Source of the DNA: Phragmites australis
Taxonomy: Eukaryota > Streptophyta > Magnoliopsida > Poales > Poaceae
Assembly (NCBI RefSeq): GCF_958298935.1
Contig: NC_084942.1
Coordinates: forward strand, 5,897,501 to 5,961,500
Direction of reading: 5' to 3'
DNA length: 64,000 nt
Part shown: positions 46,622-58,700 of the stretch, piece after piece
Numbering within the stretch: position 1 is the first letter of the stretch
Layout of the letters: every line of letters starts with the position of its first letter
Position numbers and translations under genes: made by a program
The notes under the pieces: model-generated
What the model was told of the DNA's origin: nothing
The model's input: only the letters and a program-made list of their open reading frames with translations
The model's database searches: none

Positions 46622-46740
46622 GGAGAGGGAGCTGAGCCGAGTTGGTTCCTTGGGCTCCCTCTCAAGCCGGCAAACTAGGTTCGATCCCCAGCGTTGACAC
46701 GGGAGACCCCTTTGTAGCCTCCTCAACTGAAAAAAAAAAA
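46622..46740 (+). mobile_element. tRNA-derived SINE
   Basis: About 109 bp plus a tail of ten As. It contains an RNA polymerase III A-box-like word, TGAGCCGAGTTGG (46633-46645), and a B box, GGTTCGATCCC (46678-46688), about 33 bases apart. It is flanked by a duplication AAAACACGATATC, at 46609-46621 and ending at 46749 after the A tail, which is the mark of target-primed insertion. It is short, noncoding and full length by appearance. Confidence 0.85.
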
Positions 46741-46749
46741 CACGATATC

Positions 46750-47200
46750 AAAAGTCATTGTTTTTTTAACATGCATCTTATCAGACTTGTCAAATGTGTT
46801 GTGGTGGATGGAAATGAGCCGAGCTCAACATTACCACAAGCTCGAATAGTTCTTCTTTTCTTGAGATTTGAACTCGAATAGCTAGTTCTTTTTTTTGTCC
46901 ATTTATTTTTGATAGGCCCAAATAGCTCAGCCGGGCTCGGACCTGGTGCTTGTCTAGAGCCCAATTCGAAATGCATCAAGTCCAATACATCCAGCCTGCT
47001 CGACGAGCCTGAGTCCCGTACTCCCGTCGCCCTCCGCTCAACTTGCCGCCTGTCGCCGGATTTCTTCCCACGCCGCGGCGTCCCCCGTCCACGCTGGTCA
47101 TAGCCTGACCACCGAAAAAAAATCTATGCAGCAGTAATGCGCCTTGGCGCATTGAGCAAATGGATGACCATCACTGTCTCCAACATAAATCTTAAAGTAA
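46750..47200. other. No gene seen
   Basis: Spacer; open frames here lack domains. A short GC-rich patch lies at 46985-47100. Confidence 0.4.
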
Positions 47201-47202
47201 TA

Positions 47203-47456
47203 CTCTCCGGTGATAAATACGTATCTCTTTGACCAAAATTCGGTTAAATTTTTAAAATTTTAATTATCAATAATTTTCAAAATATTTAGTTTGAAAATAT
47301 AAAAACCATACGAGTAGATTTGTCTTGAAAAATGCTTTCATAATATTATATTTTTATTAGATACTATTACTATATTCTAATAAAAAATAATGATCAAAGT
47401 TGCACGTTGAAGACTGTGAAAAGTCAAAAACGTTATGTATTTTTGACCGGAGAGAG
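47203..47456. mobile_element. Stowaway MITE, complete
   Basis: 254 bp with inverted termini CTCTCCGGTGA and TTGACCGGAGAGAG and a TA duplication at 47201-47202 and 47457-47458. AT-rich interior; the same interior words occur in the partial copy at 9415-9595. Confidence 0.88.
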
Positions 47457-47458
47457 TA

Positions 47459-49273
47459 GGTCTTATCAAAATAAAAAATTATCCTATATACTTATTACTT
47501 TTTTTTATTTGAGAGGATAAAGATGACGCACACAAGCCACACGCTTTACACTCACACCGCACGTGTACATTCATACACGCACTAAGAAGAAATTATGAGG
47601 CTCGATATCTTCAGCACGTGGAAACGTTAAGTGAATCTTGACTATCATTTTGAGATCCACATCGAAATCGTAGCAACTATTTGATGCCCCCTTGTCCAAT
47701 CCAATAAGATCCAGTAGGGACTCCTCATTTCTTTATCCTAACAACGGAATGATGTCTCCCTCTTGAAATGTAGGGATGACAACGGATCAAGTCGAGATTG
47801 AGCGAAGCAAAACCACTCATAACCTGAAAGCCGACAGTTTCAATTCGACCCTAATCTGAGATGACAAACAGTGAAAACTTAGATCTAAACTCATCGGGTC
47901 GGAGAGCTTGCTAACTAGGGAGGTCGTAAGAGGCAGCAACAGAGCAAGGGGTGGCGCCGGGGAGTCCGAGAGGCTGGGTGGGGTGGCGGCGGGGTAGCCG
48001 GGCGTTGGGGAGGCCGGGCCTGGCGGCGACGGGGTGGTGGGGCAGCGCGGCGGTTTTATTAAAACCAGATTCCACAACATCAGTTTTAGCCTGGTTTTTC
48101 GAAATCTTTGTTTGTTTCCTCTACATGCCATGAGGACAAGCAAAACTGCCATGAGGATGAGTTCGCCACCGCCGGCAATGAAACGGGAGGACGCCTCAAA
48201 CACCAGACGGCGGTGAAACAAATGATCAGTGCGGCGATGAGGCCAACACGGCGAGGAGGTAATAACTAGGGTCCGACTCCCGAGCATTAGGTAACACGGC
48301 AGCAGACGTCAACGAAGAAACCGGCCCGCCATGAGGATAGCACCAAGCGCAGTGGCAGGGGGAATAAAGGTAGGGATGACGCCGGCTTTTATGTCCGGCG
48401 CATGCTGTTGGATCGATGAAGATCTCTGCGTCGCCGAGCTATCCCCCAAGCCCGACGTGTTCAACCGTAGGATATTTTTTATTACTTTGATAAAATAGAA
48501 CACCTTTTATCTAAAAAAACTGTGAGAAATGAAGAGGCGTCCTCTACTGCGAGGAATGGAGAGGCAAGAGGAGGAAGGCTACTTGTGCTCTGCGATGACG
48601 AGAGGGAGAGAGATAGAGATGAGATGGATTGCAGATAAAAACTGGATGATTCATTAATGCGTGTGTTCGAGCTTTGTTAACTCCACCAAACATTGTATTA
48701 ATAAACCTCATTTTCAATCTACAAGGCCCAAACAAATACTATGTAAACTCATCGTGAAATCATGAATGATGAAAAGTTGGTTTTTTAATGAAATTAGCAA
48801 AAGCAAAGTGGTTTAATATAATGACATTAATTTTATGTGTATTAGTTGTTAAGGTGTTAAATGGATTGACCTGAGTCAATTTTGAAGAAACTTGTGCATG
48901 TGTGTTGTAAAGACGAATATGATCGATGACCGAGACCGAGACTAGATCTCGATGAGTAACTGAGATCAAGACGATTAAAAGGTCACATGGGATATTTAGA
49001 TTAAGAAACTATGTACATTAAGATGATTATATTATAAGATGTATACTAGAGATGTACTGTTCATGTTGTGAAACTACAGCGTGATGGTCTCTGGATCGGT
49101 GCCTTGTGTGCGTGGAAGAACATCACTCGGAGGTCCACAGGGAGTCCAGCCGGACTCAGCGCTGACGCAAGGCATGCGATGGCACTGTCCTGTTCTGGTG
49201 TTGGTCAAAGAGGAAATAAAAAAGAGAAGCCGGATACATGCATGCATATGCGTTGACGCCATTAAAACAAGGA
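47459..49273. other. Intergenic, no supported gene
   Basis: A GC-rich patch (47930-48060) gives long but low-complexity frames on both strands with no domain. The rest is AT-rich. I see no splice pattern or motif that supports a gene. Confidence 0.4.
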
Positions 49274-50442
49274 GTGAATTACACCGTGCACCAGGTTTTG
49301 GGGCCTTATTAGCACATTGCATCAGGTTTTAGACCTTGTTTCACAAAACACCAGATTATAACTCAACTCTTCTCACATCGCACAACCTTTTAGCTCTTAC
49401 GAGGTCTTGGCCCACCTGGCAGACTCACAGCCCATCTAGATGGGCTGCCACATGAGCAGTGACACGGATTTGGTGGAACTCAGGGCCATTAGTGGGCAAT
49501 CGTGAGCCCTTGGATCAATCCCTGCCGCGCACTTTATTTTTCTCCTCACAGTCGAACATGAGTGAAAAAGAACCAAGTGAGATCGATCACAAAATCAAGC
49601 GACACAACAATGAGGAACAACTCACATCCATCTGAAGCTTTGGCAAGCACTGTTACAACTCAAACAGCCGCTAAAGGAAGAGGAGGAGAAGAGGAAGATG
49701 GAGTGATGGTACAAGCAGAGGTAGGGTGTTAGGGTCGCCAAATCCCGATGTCTTAGGCTTCGTCAGCCTAAGTTCGAAGAACACTAAGTTCATAATTCCT
49801 TCGGAACCCCATGCTCCAAAGTCACCATGGAGACTCAAGCCTCAGTGGCGCGCGGACCTAGAGCCTTGGGGCTCTGATCGACCCCTCACAAAGATCAGAA
49901 GAAAAGAGGCCCACCGGTCGGCATCTGCCTGCCACGAAGTGATAGACATTTAAGGCCGATCTAATCAGTGGCCGACTTGATACACTGGGTAGGACCGACG
50001 TCGTGGCTGATGACCGGCAATACGCTGTGACCACTTGCCATAACAGTCATTGCCACTTGCTGTAACAATATTTTACGAGGTTAGCTCTAGGTCCCGATTG
50101 TACGGTGACGACTTGTATCTCTATCAATCCCATAGGAGTATGCTTATACACTTATATTTTGGATGGCAAGGAAAAAAATGAAGTGGGCGGCATGGATTGA
50201 TCCAAGGGCTCACGATGGCACACTAATGGCCCCGAGTTCCTGCCAAATCTGCGTCACGTGCTCATGTGGCACCCCATCTAGATGGGTTGTGAGTCTGCCA
50301 GGTGGATCAAGGCCTGGTAAGAGCTAAAGGTAGTGCAATGTGAGAAGAATTGAGTTATAACCTGGTGTTTTGTGAAACAAGGTCTAGAACCTGGTGCAAT
50401 GTGCTAATAAGGCCCCAAAACCTGGTGCATGGTGCAATTCAC
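49274..50442. mobile_element. Long-terminal-inverted-repeat element (MULE or foldback type)
   Basis: Inverted repeats of about 270 bp (49274-49545 and about 50170-50442) match at roughly nine bases in ten. Ends are GTGAATTACACCGTGCACC and GGTGCATGGTGCAATTCAC. Flanks TTAAAACAAG (left) and TTAAAAAGAAG (right) could be a decayed 9-10 bp duplication. The 620-bp middle holds no transposase; its GC-rich part (49730-50150) resembles LTR-like sequence near 29.1-29.4 kb and may be a captured or nested piece. Confidence 0.8.
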
Positions 50443-50987
50443 TTAAAAAGAAGGCATGTAGTGTACTTGTGGTCGGCGGCATTTTTGCAAGCATAATCTT
50501 ATGCTTTGTTTTGTAATAGAGAGTACATCTCTGTGAGATATTCCTTCGATCTGGTCTAGGAAAGGCAAAGGGCTAATGGAAATGCTCGAGCTCCACCAGC
50601 CAAGTGGCAGTGCTTCGACCTCCGAAGGGTTTGACTGCTCTTATCTCTTCAGAAGAATAGTCACCTTGAGGTCCCTTGTTACGCTTGGGGAGGCACTTCC
50701 GCAGATGGAGGCCGAAGCGGTGGCTTCGAATTTCACCTCCTCAGTCTTAATGGACCAACTTGTTGCCACACACACGAGGTTAAGGCTTCAAGTTCGTTTC
50801 CTTTAACAATGTCTATCATCATTGAATAATGTATTCAATTTTTAATAGGACATGCTTCTAAAGTACAGAGCCTAGAAGGCTGTCGCCGATGTTAGATCTC
50901 GGCTAGAGAATGCCCTGTCCAAATGCCAACGCACCGAAAGCGAGGCCGCTGGGCTTTGGGCCACACTTGAAGAGAAGCGGCAGCAGC
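50443..50987 (+). pseudogene. Retroelement coiled-coil fragment
   Basis: Broken frames include AVADVRSRLENALSKCQ and AAGLWATLEEKRQQ just before the CACTA terminus, resembling the coiled-coil part of gypsy-associated proteins such as the one at 57.7-58.2 kb. It is interrupted at 50988 by the CACTA element. The part before 50570 is unassigned. Confidence 0.4.
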
Positions 50988-51446
50988 CACTACTACAAAA
51001 ACTATTTTTTGAGACACTAAGGGTGCCTTTCCGTATGTGGCTCAAATGATAAACTGTCTGAGCAGTTCGTGTGGTTTCGGACCGTCTATGGAAACCTATT
51101 TCCACAGGCAACTGCTTATGACAATCACCTGTAGAAATGGATTGACTACCACAGGCGGTTCACATGAACCGCCTATGCAAAATGTCATTTCTAGAGGTGT
51201 TTCCTTATGTGAACCGTTTGTGGAAATATGGTTGATTACCACATGAGGCTTCTTATGTCAACTGCTTATATAAAGTATCATTTTCAGAAGCGGTTCCTTA
51301 TGTGAACCGTCTCTGAAAATGGGATGATTACCACATGCGGTTTCTTATGCGAACCGCCTGTGTATAAGGTCATTTTTAGAGATGGTTCCTTATGTGATCT
51401 GCCTCTGATAATAGGATATCATTTCTAGAGACAGTTTCTTATAAAG

Positions 51447-52085
51447 TCGTATGAGGGCAAACTTTATATAAAAATTGTAGCCATCGACGAGATCTACAAC
51501 TTTGTAGTTCAATTTTTTTTTATTTGAAGTCATTTAGATGTAAAAAAATTGTTTGAAATTTTAGACATAAGATATCAAAAATAGTGCATATGCTATTGTT
51601 ACCACAAATCCTATTAATGCAAGCAACTCAAGAACAAGGAGAAAAGAAAATAATACTACCAACTCCAACACCTCCAACAAGATAAACAAGAAGAAGATAA
51701 AAAACCCCCACTATATTCTCAAGAAGAAGAAAGATGACAAGGTAGTGAGTGGCCTACAAGGTTGGCATGCAAGATAGACAAGGGACCAACCATTTGAATG
51801 CTCAAGGATTTCATTGATAATATAAAGGACTCCAAAAAGGTTTGGATTCCTAAAATGACTTTGAGTCTAAGGGACTCGGGATGATTTGGAGACTTGTCTT
51901 ATAGAAGTACTAGTGATAATAATAATATATGCACTCCTTTTGATCTCTCATGACTAAAACTTTAAATGATTATTTGGATATCGAAATGAGTGCAAATGAA
52001 AAAAAAAATCAACTACAAAGTTGTAGATATCGTCGAGTGCTACAATTTTTATATAAAGTTTGTCTTCATCTGACTTCGTATGAAA
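51447..52085. repeat. Inverted repeat inside the CACTA element
   Basis: The block at 51447-51585 (GCAAACTTTATATAAAAATTG, CTACAACTTTGTAGTT) is repeated in reverse at 51940-52085 (AACTACAAAGTTGTAG, TATATAAAGTTTGTC), with about 350 bp between. It is noncoding. Confidence 0.75.
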
Positions 52086-52127
52086 AAAGTTATGATTTTT
52101 TTAAGATAAACTGTCATCCATTCGACT

Positions 52128-53589
52128 CCCCGCTGATGGTAGCCAATGGAGAAGGTTCGATGTTATGTATCCAGATTTTGCTAAAGAATCAAGGAATATA
52201 AGGTTCGCATTGAGTACCGATGGAATGAATCCTTTCGGTGACATGAGCACCTCATATAGCACTTGGCCAGTGGTTCTGGCCATCTACAACCTTCCTCCAT
52301 AGCTATGTTTGAAGCGGAAGTACCTTATACTGTCTATTCTTATCCACGGACCAAAATAACCTGGCAACAATATAGATGTGTTTCTGAAACCATTGATGGA
52401 AGGTGTGGCGAAACTGGAGAATGATGGGGTTTGGGGTGGGATGAGTTCCGACGACAATACTTCAAGCTAAAAGACATGATTTTTGTTACCATCAGTGATT
52501 ATTCCACCCTTTTTGCTTATCGAGATAGGTTAAAGGGAAGCAATGATGTGTAGTATGCTTGGATTAAACCACGTCTGTGTACCTTCCATACTCACAGAAG
52601 TTAGTGTACACGTGACACCGATGGTTCTTACTCAAAACTCACAAATACCGCAAGATTAAGGAACAATTTGACAATACGATTAAGCAAGGTACTAGTCCAA
52701 AACCTCACAGCGGGGTACTAGTGTTTGAAATGGTCAAGAACATCAAGGTTATTTTAGAAAGCTGTCGAAGGGTAAAAAGAGGAAGAAAAGTGAGACTCCG
52801 ACAGGCATGCTATGGAAGAAGATGATAATTTTCTTTAAGTATTTGTCCTACTGGAAGGACTTGGACGTTCGTCACAACATCGATGTCATGCAGATTGAGA
52901 AGAATGTGTGTGATAGCATCCTTGGCCTCTTAGGGGACATACCAGGCAAGACAAATGATGGAATTAAGTCACGTATGGACTTTGTACATTTTAAAATCAG
53001 GCCAAAGCTACGCATTGAAGATAGACCAAAGGGGAAACATTACCTTCCCCCGACTATCTACTCTCTGACATTTGAGGAGAAAAAGGCACTATACAAGTGC
53101 TTATGTGAGGTGAGAGTCCCGACTGGTTACTCATCTAACATCAAGAAATTAGTCTCAATAAAAGATTTGAAGCTAATCGGCATGAAGTCTCACGATTGTC
53201 ATATGATGACGACGCAGATACTCCTTATTGCATTCAGGGGTATCAAGAAAGGATACATAAATGTGGTCATCACACGGTTGTGTCACTTCTTCAACGCAAT
53301 TGCACAGAAGGTGATTGATGCTGAAAAAGTGAGTGCTCTACATAGTTACTTGGTAGAGACTCTGTGCCAACTTGAGATGTGCTTCCCTCCATCCTTTTTC
53401 GATGTTATGGTACATCTCTTGGTTCATATCGTGAATGAGACAATTGCATTGGGCCATGCATTCTAACATCAGATGTATGCATCTGAGCAATACATGGGTA
53501 TTCTCAAGGGCTATATATGAAATTGTGCTCACCCAAAGGGTTCCATGATTGAGGGCTACAGTACCAAGGAAGTTGTTGAGTGTTGTATC
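52128..53589 (+). pseudogene. TNP2-type CACTA transposase, decayed
   Basis: Conceptual translation in order: MYPDFAKESRNIRF and STDGMNPFGDMSTSYSTWPV (about 52160-52280), ILIHGPK-PGNNIDVFLKPL, HRWFL / KTHKYRKIKEQFDN (about 52620-52680), then an open stretch at 52807-53466 with WKDLDVRHNIDVMQIEKNVC, GMKSHDCHMM, TRLCHFFNAIAQKVID and LCQLEMCFPPSFFDVMVHLL. After a stop it continues as YASEQYMGILKGYI to about 53589. This is the Transposase_21 family followed by the conserved C-terminal region, which binds CACTA ends and cuts the element out. Several stops and at least one frameshift before 52807 make it inactive. The Tat insertion cuts off its C-terminus. Confidence 0.88.
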
Positions 53590-55266
53590 TGTCAGAGGGT
53601 GAACTCCTCAAGTGGGGATCCGGAGGGGCCCCCTTTGAGATTCGGCCAGGGGGATGATTCTGAATCCGTTTTGCGGGTGAAATAAATGGGCATAAATGAG
53701 ATGCAGGTGGAATGGAAAGATCGGATGCAGGAAGTAGTAAATGCTCAGGGGATTTTTAGACAGGTTCGGGCCGCACTGAGCGTAACACCCTAATCCTGTG
53801 TGTATGCTATAAATGCTATGAGAATGTCTCTCTGAGTGTTTGCTGGGTTACAAGAATATTTGTCTAGTCTAGAGCTTCGTGCTCCTTGTTCTTCGGCTGA
53901 TCTATGCTTCGGTGTTCGGTCTGGACTCAACTCGTACTGAACTTGACTCAGTTAATGTCGAACTCCAGCACCTCGTATTCCCCTTCCTCTTCTTTCTTCA
54001 GGGAGCCCGCCTGGCTTATATATCCGCCGGGGTGGTAGCGTGCCCAGAAAGGATGGCGCAAGTTCCGAGGCGCTATAAATGGAAAGCAACCATCATGGGC
54101 TGCTGCGCGAGGTGACGGGGAGGGTTGAAAACGCGCCCCCGTCTGGTCTTGTTCGTCATCATGCCGTTTTTCAACGGGCGCCGCGGGGAGGGCCCACCGG
54201 GCAGCGACCGAGCGGCCCGGCGTGCCTGTCCGGTCAGAGCAGGTCTGACGCAGCAGGGCGGCAGGCGGGGTGCCTCGGGCTCTGCGATGTTATCCCGAGG
54301 CATGCCGGATGACGCGCGATGGGACCCATGCATTAAATATCCCCACGCCTCCCTGCCAAGCCGTGGCAAGGACTGGCAGCAAGCGTGGGGGGAGCAGTTG
54401 GAAGCGACAGGTCACGCGCCCTCTTAAATGCAGCATCGGGCCTCTCACCGGCAGCCACCTCATCGCTGGGCTTCTATGGGGGCCACCGGCGAAGGGCTTC
54501 TCAGGCTCTCGGGGAACTGAGTGCTCGGGGGCCACTGTTCACAGCCCTGAGCACTCTCTCCCGGATACTCCCTTTCTTGGTCCTCAGGGAACCAAGTGCT
54601 CGGGGGCCACTGTTCACGGCCCTGAGTACTCTCTCCTGGAACTGACTGATCGGGTCCTCAGGGAACCGAGTGCTCGGGGGCCGCTGTTCACGGCCCCGAG
54701 CACTCTCTCCCAGAAATGGCTGATCGGGTCCGGGGAACCGAGTGCTCGGGGGCCGCTGTTCACGGCCCCGAGCACTCTCTCCTGGAAATGGCTGATCGGG
54801 TCCTCGGGGAACCGAGTGCTCGGGGGCTGCTGTTCACGGCCCCGAGCACTCTCTCCAGGAACTGACTTATCGGGTCCTTGGGGAACCGAGTGCTCGGGGG
54901 CCGCTGTTCACGGCCCCGAGCACTCTCTCTTGGAAATGGCTAATCTGGTCCTCGGGGAACCAAGTGCTCAGGGGCCGCTGTTCACGGCCCCGAGCACTCT
55001 CTCTTGGAAATGGCTGATCGGGTCCTCGGGGAACCGAGTGCTCGGGGGCCGCTGTTCACGGCCCCGAGCACTCTCTCCCGGAAATGGCTGATCGGGTCCT
55101 CGGGGAACCGAGTGCTCAGGGGCCGCTGTTCACGGCCCCGAGCACTCTCTCCCGGAACTTAGTCTTCCCAAACCTCAGGAATATAATCCCCGAGGGAGGG
55201 CACCACGTGGCACTCAGCTGTTCTGGCCTAGGGACTCGGGGACCCCCGGTTCCTGTGTCACCGACA
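53590..55266 (-). repeat. 3' LTR of the Tat element
   Basis: 1677 bp, plus-strand ends TGTCAGAGGGTG and GTGTCACCGACA (element strand TGTCGGTGACACAGGAACC to CCTCTGACA). The start agrees with the solo LTR at 12180. The next bases on the element's internal side (55267-55285, GGGCCCGGGGGCTGC on the minus strand) are the likely polypurine tract. Confidence 0.88.
54510..55165. repeat. Nine-copy 74-bp hairpin tandem repeat in the Tat LTR
   Basis: GTGCTCGGGG or GTGCTCAGGG begins at 54521, 54596, 54670, 54742, 54816, 54890, 54964, 55038 and 55112, so the spacing is 72-75 bp, mostly exactly 74. Each unit reads GTGCTCGGGGGCC, GCTGTTCAC, GGCCCCGAGCAC, forming a 12-13 bp stem with a 9-base loop, then a spacer with ACTCTCTCC and GGAACCGA. 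Units are more than nine-tenths alike. Confidence 0.93.
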
Positions 55267-55606
55267 GCAGCCCCCGGGCCCATTGGTAGGCGATGGCCTA
55301 GAGACTGCGAATAGGGCCCTCATCTTCACCGAGGCCGATCCTAGCATCGATGCCACATGGCCGGTTCTTTGGCGCTGTCCTCTCTGGTCCAGGCTTTTGG
55401 TATGGCCCAGCGGGGAACCGAACGGACGCGCGTCCATCCGACTCCCGGGGCGCGTGATAATGAGGCGAGCGGCGTGTGTGGCAACCGTGCAGATCGAGGA
55501 TAGTGCGTCTGGCAACCGCACGGATCGAGGGAGATTCGCCTGGTGCCCGCGCTGAACGAGGAAATGCGCCTCGCTGAACGCACCGCGGAAAGCACCGTTT
55601 GAAATC

Positions 55607-55620
55607 CCCAGGATATAAAA
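55607..55620 (+). promoter_or_regulatory. TATA box of the antisense unit in the Tat element
   Basis: GGATATAAAAAGG on the plus strand, about 155 bp before the first ATG (55774) of the antisense reading frame and inside the retroelement's 3' region. Its position and match to the plant TATA consensus support a promoter. Confidence 0.6.
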
Positions 55621-55773
55621 AGGAGAGGGGAGCGAACCGGATCCCCTTTATGCCATTCTTGCGATCAACACTCCTGCTTTCTTCTTCCTTGCGCTCGAGA
55701 GCCCTCGCTCTTCCTCCGGCCCGTAGCGCACCCTCTTCCCCATCCTTCCAGCTCACTCCCCACCCTGGAAAAA

Positions 55774-58700
55774 ATGTCGAGGGCAGGAAGCAGCCGCCGT
55801 GACAAGGGGCCCGACAGCGTGCTGCCGGAGTAGAGGATCGTCAACGAGGAGGGGGCGGAGAAGGTCTGCAAACTTATGGTGCCCATCACGGACCGGCCGA
55901 AGCACATCGTCATCTTTGTCTCCTTCGCCGCCGGGCTGGTGCCGCTGTTCTCCAAATTCTTCCTCCAAGTGCTGGACACGTTTGGCATCCAACTCGTCCA
56001 CTTGAGTCCGAACTCAGTGGTAATCTTGGCCATCTTCGCGCACTTCTACAAAATGTTCGTGGGAGTGCCGCCGTCGGTGGCCTTGTTCTGCCATTTCTTC
56101 GTCCTGCGGTCGGCCGAGAAGAAGAGAGGATCCTCCAGCGTGGACGTCACCAGCTACTGCAACTTCCAGCTGTGGGTCGGGCTTGCCAAGCTGTACATTC
56201 CGCAAGTGCTGCGGAGCAAGTGGGAGGACTGGCGCCGCGACTGGGTCTACGTTGACGTCAGCTCCCATGACCGCCTCACGCTGCCGGAGATGGTGGCGGA
56301 GCCCCACAGGCCGACCTGGGAGGCGGCCCCGGCGGAGGACGAGCGGATGCGACCGGTGCTGAACCGCATCGATGATCTGCGCCGGGCGGGGTTGACGTCG
56401 GTGATGGTGGTGGCCGATTACCTGCACCGCCGCTTGGCGCCCCTTCGGGAACGGGCCCACCCCTCCTGGATGTACACGGGTCCGAACGACATCACGAGGA
56501 CCCACATCAGCGAGGAGGGAAATCTGGATGAGGGAGCGCTGGCGGCCCTGCTAAGGGTGGTGATCGGCGTTGAAGACCTCACCCGGGCGGTCCTGCCCCG
56601 GGAGCAGCTGGCGCTCTGCGCGAACCCGGGCCGGGTGGCGCTGCAAGCGACGCTGCCGTAATTCGACGCCTAGGGTCTGGTCAACCGCCCGGGGCACCAA
56701 AACCCCGGGACTATCCAGATTCCCAGGGTGGATGAAGAGGCGGGCGGCGCGTGGTGGACTGGCGACGGGGATGCCGCGGGCAGCAGGCCACAGGCCGGCC
56801 GTGGAGCTACTGCAGGCAGCAGCCATCAGGCCAGCGGCAGAGACGCCGCCGGTAGCGGGGCGGCGGCCCCGGGGGACAAAGGAAAGCGCCCCCGGTCATT
56901 CATGCCCCAGCCGTCGTCCTCATCCTCGTCGTCGCCGTCGTCTCCACGGCAGCGGCCGGTGGTGGGCGGCGCGAAGGAGGGAGGCCGTGGCAGCCAGTTG
57001 TCGGACGTGGAGTCCGCGACGGAGGCCAGGTCCAGGGCGCGGGAGCCCGAAGACAAAGGCCGGCCCGACGGCGCAACTGCGGACGCCCGAGCCGACCCGC
57101 CGCTGGAGATAGGTTCCACGGCGGCCCCTCAATGGCATGGGGGCCAGAGCCTCCCGCCGAAGAGGAGGAAGGCAGACCCCGAGCCGAAGCCGTAGGGTTC
57201 GGACTTTAAGATCCCAGAGTCCCGGTGGCAGTACCGCGGACCGAAATCTACGTAAGTTCCTTTCTTGTCCAGAACGTGGTTGCTCGGGTATCAGTTTAGG
57301 GTACTAACCTTTTCCGTTTTCAGGCCGCCCAAGGACCCCACCGGAGACCAGAAGCGGCCAGAGGTGCCAAGGCCAGCTCCCGCTCCCGAACCGAGCGCGC
57401 CAGCGCCAGATCCGAGCGCGCCGGTGGAACCAGAGCCGCAGGTGCCGCCCTGCCCTGAGCCAAGGGCAGCGGCCGCACCCGAGCAGCCGGCGCCGTCCGA
57501 GCCCGCCCCGAGCACTTCGAGGGTGGAGCAATTGGTCGTGGTGGAAGTGGTCGCAGCGAGGGCGGCGCCGGCGTGGCAGTCGTCTGGGACCCCGAGCGCC
57601 TCTGCAGAGAGGCTCGCAGGGGTCCCAGCGCCCAGCTGCCCTCCAGCCAGGCCCCGGAACCCCTCCCGGACGTGCTCGGAAGCGCTCGGGAGGTGATCGA
57701 GCGACTGGAGGCGGCCGTAGGGGCGAAGCGAGCAGAGCTCGATAGGGACCGCGCCGCCCTCGTTGAAGAGAGGGGGCGGCTAGAAGAGGTCGGCCGGCTC
57801 CTGGGGGCCCGCATCGCCTCAGCCCGTGCAACCCATGAGAGGTCAATGCGCACGGTGGCCGAGGAGCAGGAGGTGTTGGAGGAGGTGCACGAAGAAGCTG
57901 TTGCCGTGCAGGAGGAGGCCAGCCGCATGGAGCAGGCATCGCGGCGACGGGCCGCGGGGCTGCTTGCACGGGAGCGGCTGGTCCGGGCTCGGGAAGAGGC
58001 GATCGGCCAGCGCGAGAAGTCTGTGGAGTCCGCCCGGGCAGACTTAGCCCGCCCGAGCGACGAGCTCGAGCGTGGTCGTGCTGAAGTCCACCGTCGGGAG
58101 GAGGAGGATGTGATCCGCGAGACAGACGTCGAGATCACGGCGACAGGTCAAGATGCCAGGGAGGAGCAGATTGCTCAGCGCGAAGCCGAGGCCGCCTCAG
58201 CGTCGTCGGCCCTTACTGCTCGGGAGGAGTAGGTCACCAAGTGGGAGGTCAAGCTGGCCGCCCAGGCGCAGGCCCTCGCTGCCTTAGCCGAGCAGGTGAA
58301 GCGGGGACAAGCCGAGGCCTCGACCACCAGTGGCGTCCCGACCAGCGCAGCCAAGGGGATCAGCCTTGAGGAACGGCTGTAGATCGCGAGGGACGAGCTT
58401 GAGACCGTCGTGGCCGAGCGGGCCAATGTGAAGCTGATGACGCGAGACATCCTTCGTCAGGCGCGGAGGTCCGTGAGGGTAGCCGGGCTCGGGCGCGTCA
58501 ATGTGGGCGACAAGGGGATGGACCAAGAGACTATCGGCCACCTCGCCCACGGCTTCGAAGAGATCAGCCGGAGCCTCAAGGCTCTCTCGAGGGCTGTGCA
58601 GGAGTTAGCGTCCCGGGAGGGGCGCGCTCTGGCCCAGGCAGTGGCCGAGCACGTCCTTGCCTGCTACCAAAGCCGAGACCCTTCTTTCTCGCTGGAGCCT

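Larger units (their letters stand above)
50988..53589 (+). mobile_element. CACTA DNA transposon, left part
   Basis: The left terminus is CACTACTACAAAAAC at 50988, preceded by AGC (possible 3-bp duplication). The subterminal region (51010-51425) holds many copies of a word around GGCGGTTCACATGAACCGCC, AACCGCCT and GTGAACCG in both orientations. An internal inverted repeat of about 140 bp follows (51447-51585 against 51940-52085). A TNP2-type transposase relic begins at about 52128 and is interrupted at 53589 by the Tat retroelement, so the right part lies beyond the window if it survives. Confidence 0.85.

Noticed and set aside
46633..46688. tRNA gene
   Set aside because: A and B boxes are present but there is no cloverleaf or anticodon arm; the A tail and the duplication identify a SINE.
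47817..48287. 156-codon minus-strand frame
   Set aside because: Pro/Ser/Leu-rich, no domain, no partner exon; a product of the GC-rich patch.
54270..55091. 273-codon plus-strand frame
   Set aside because: It is the 74-bp LTR repeat read as protein (a repeating motif of about 25 residues); no gene.
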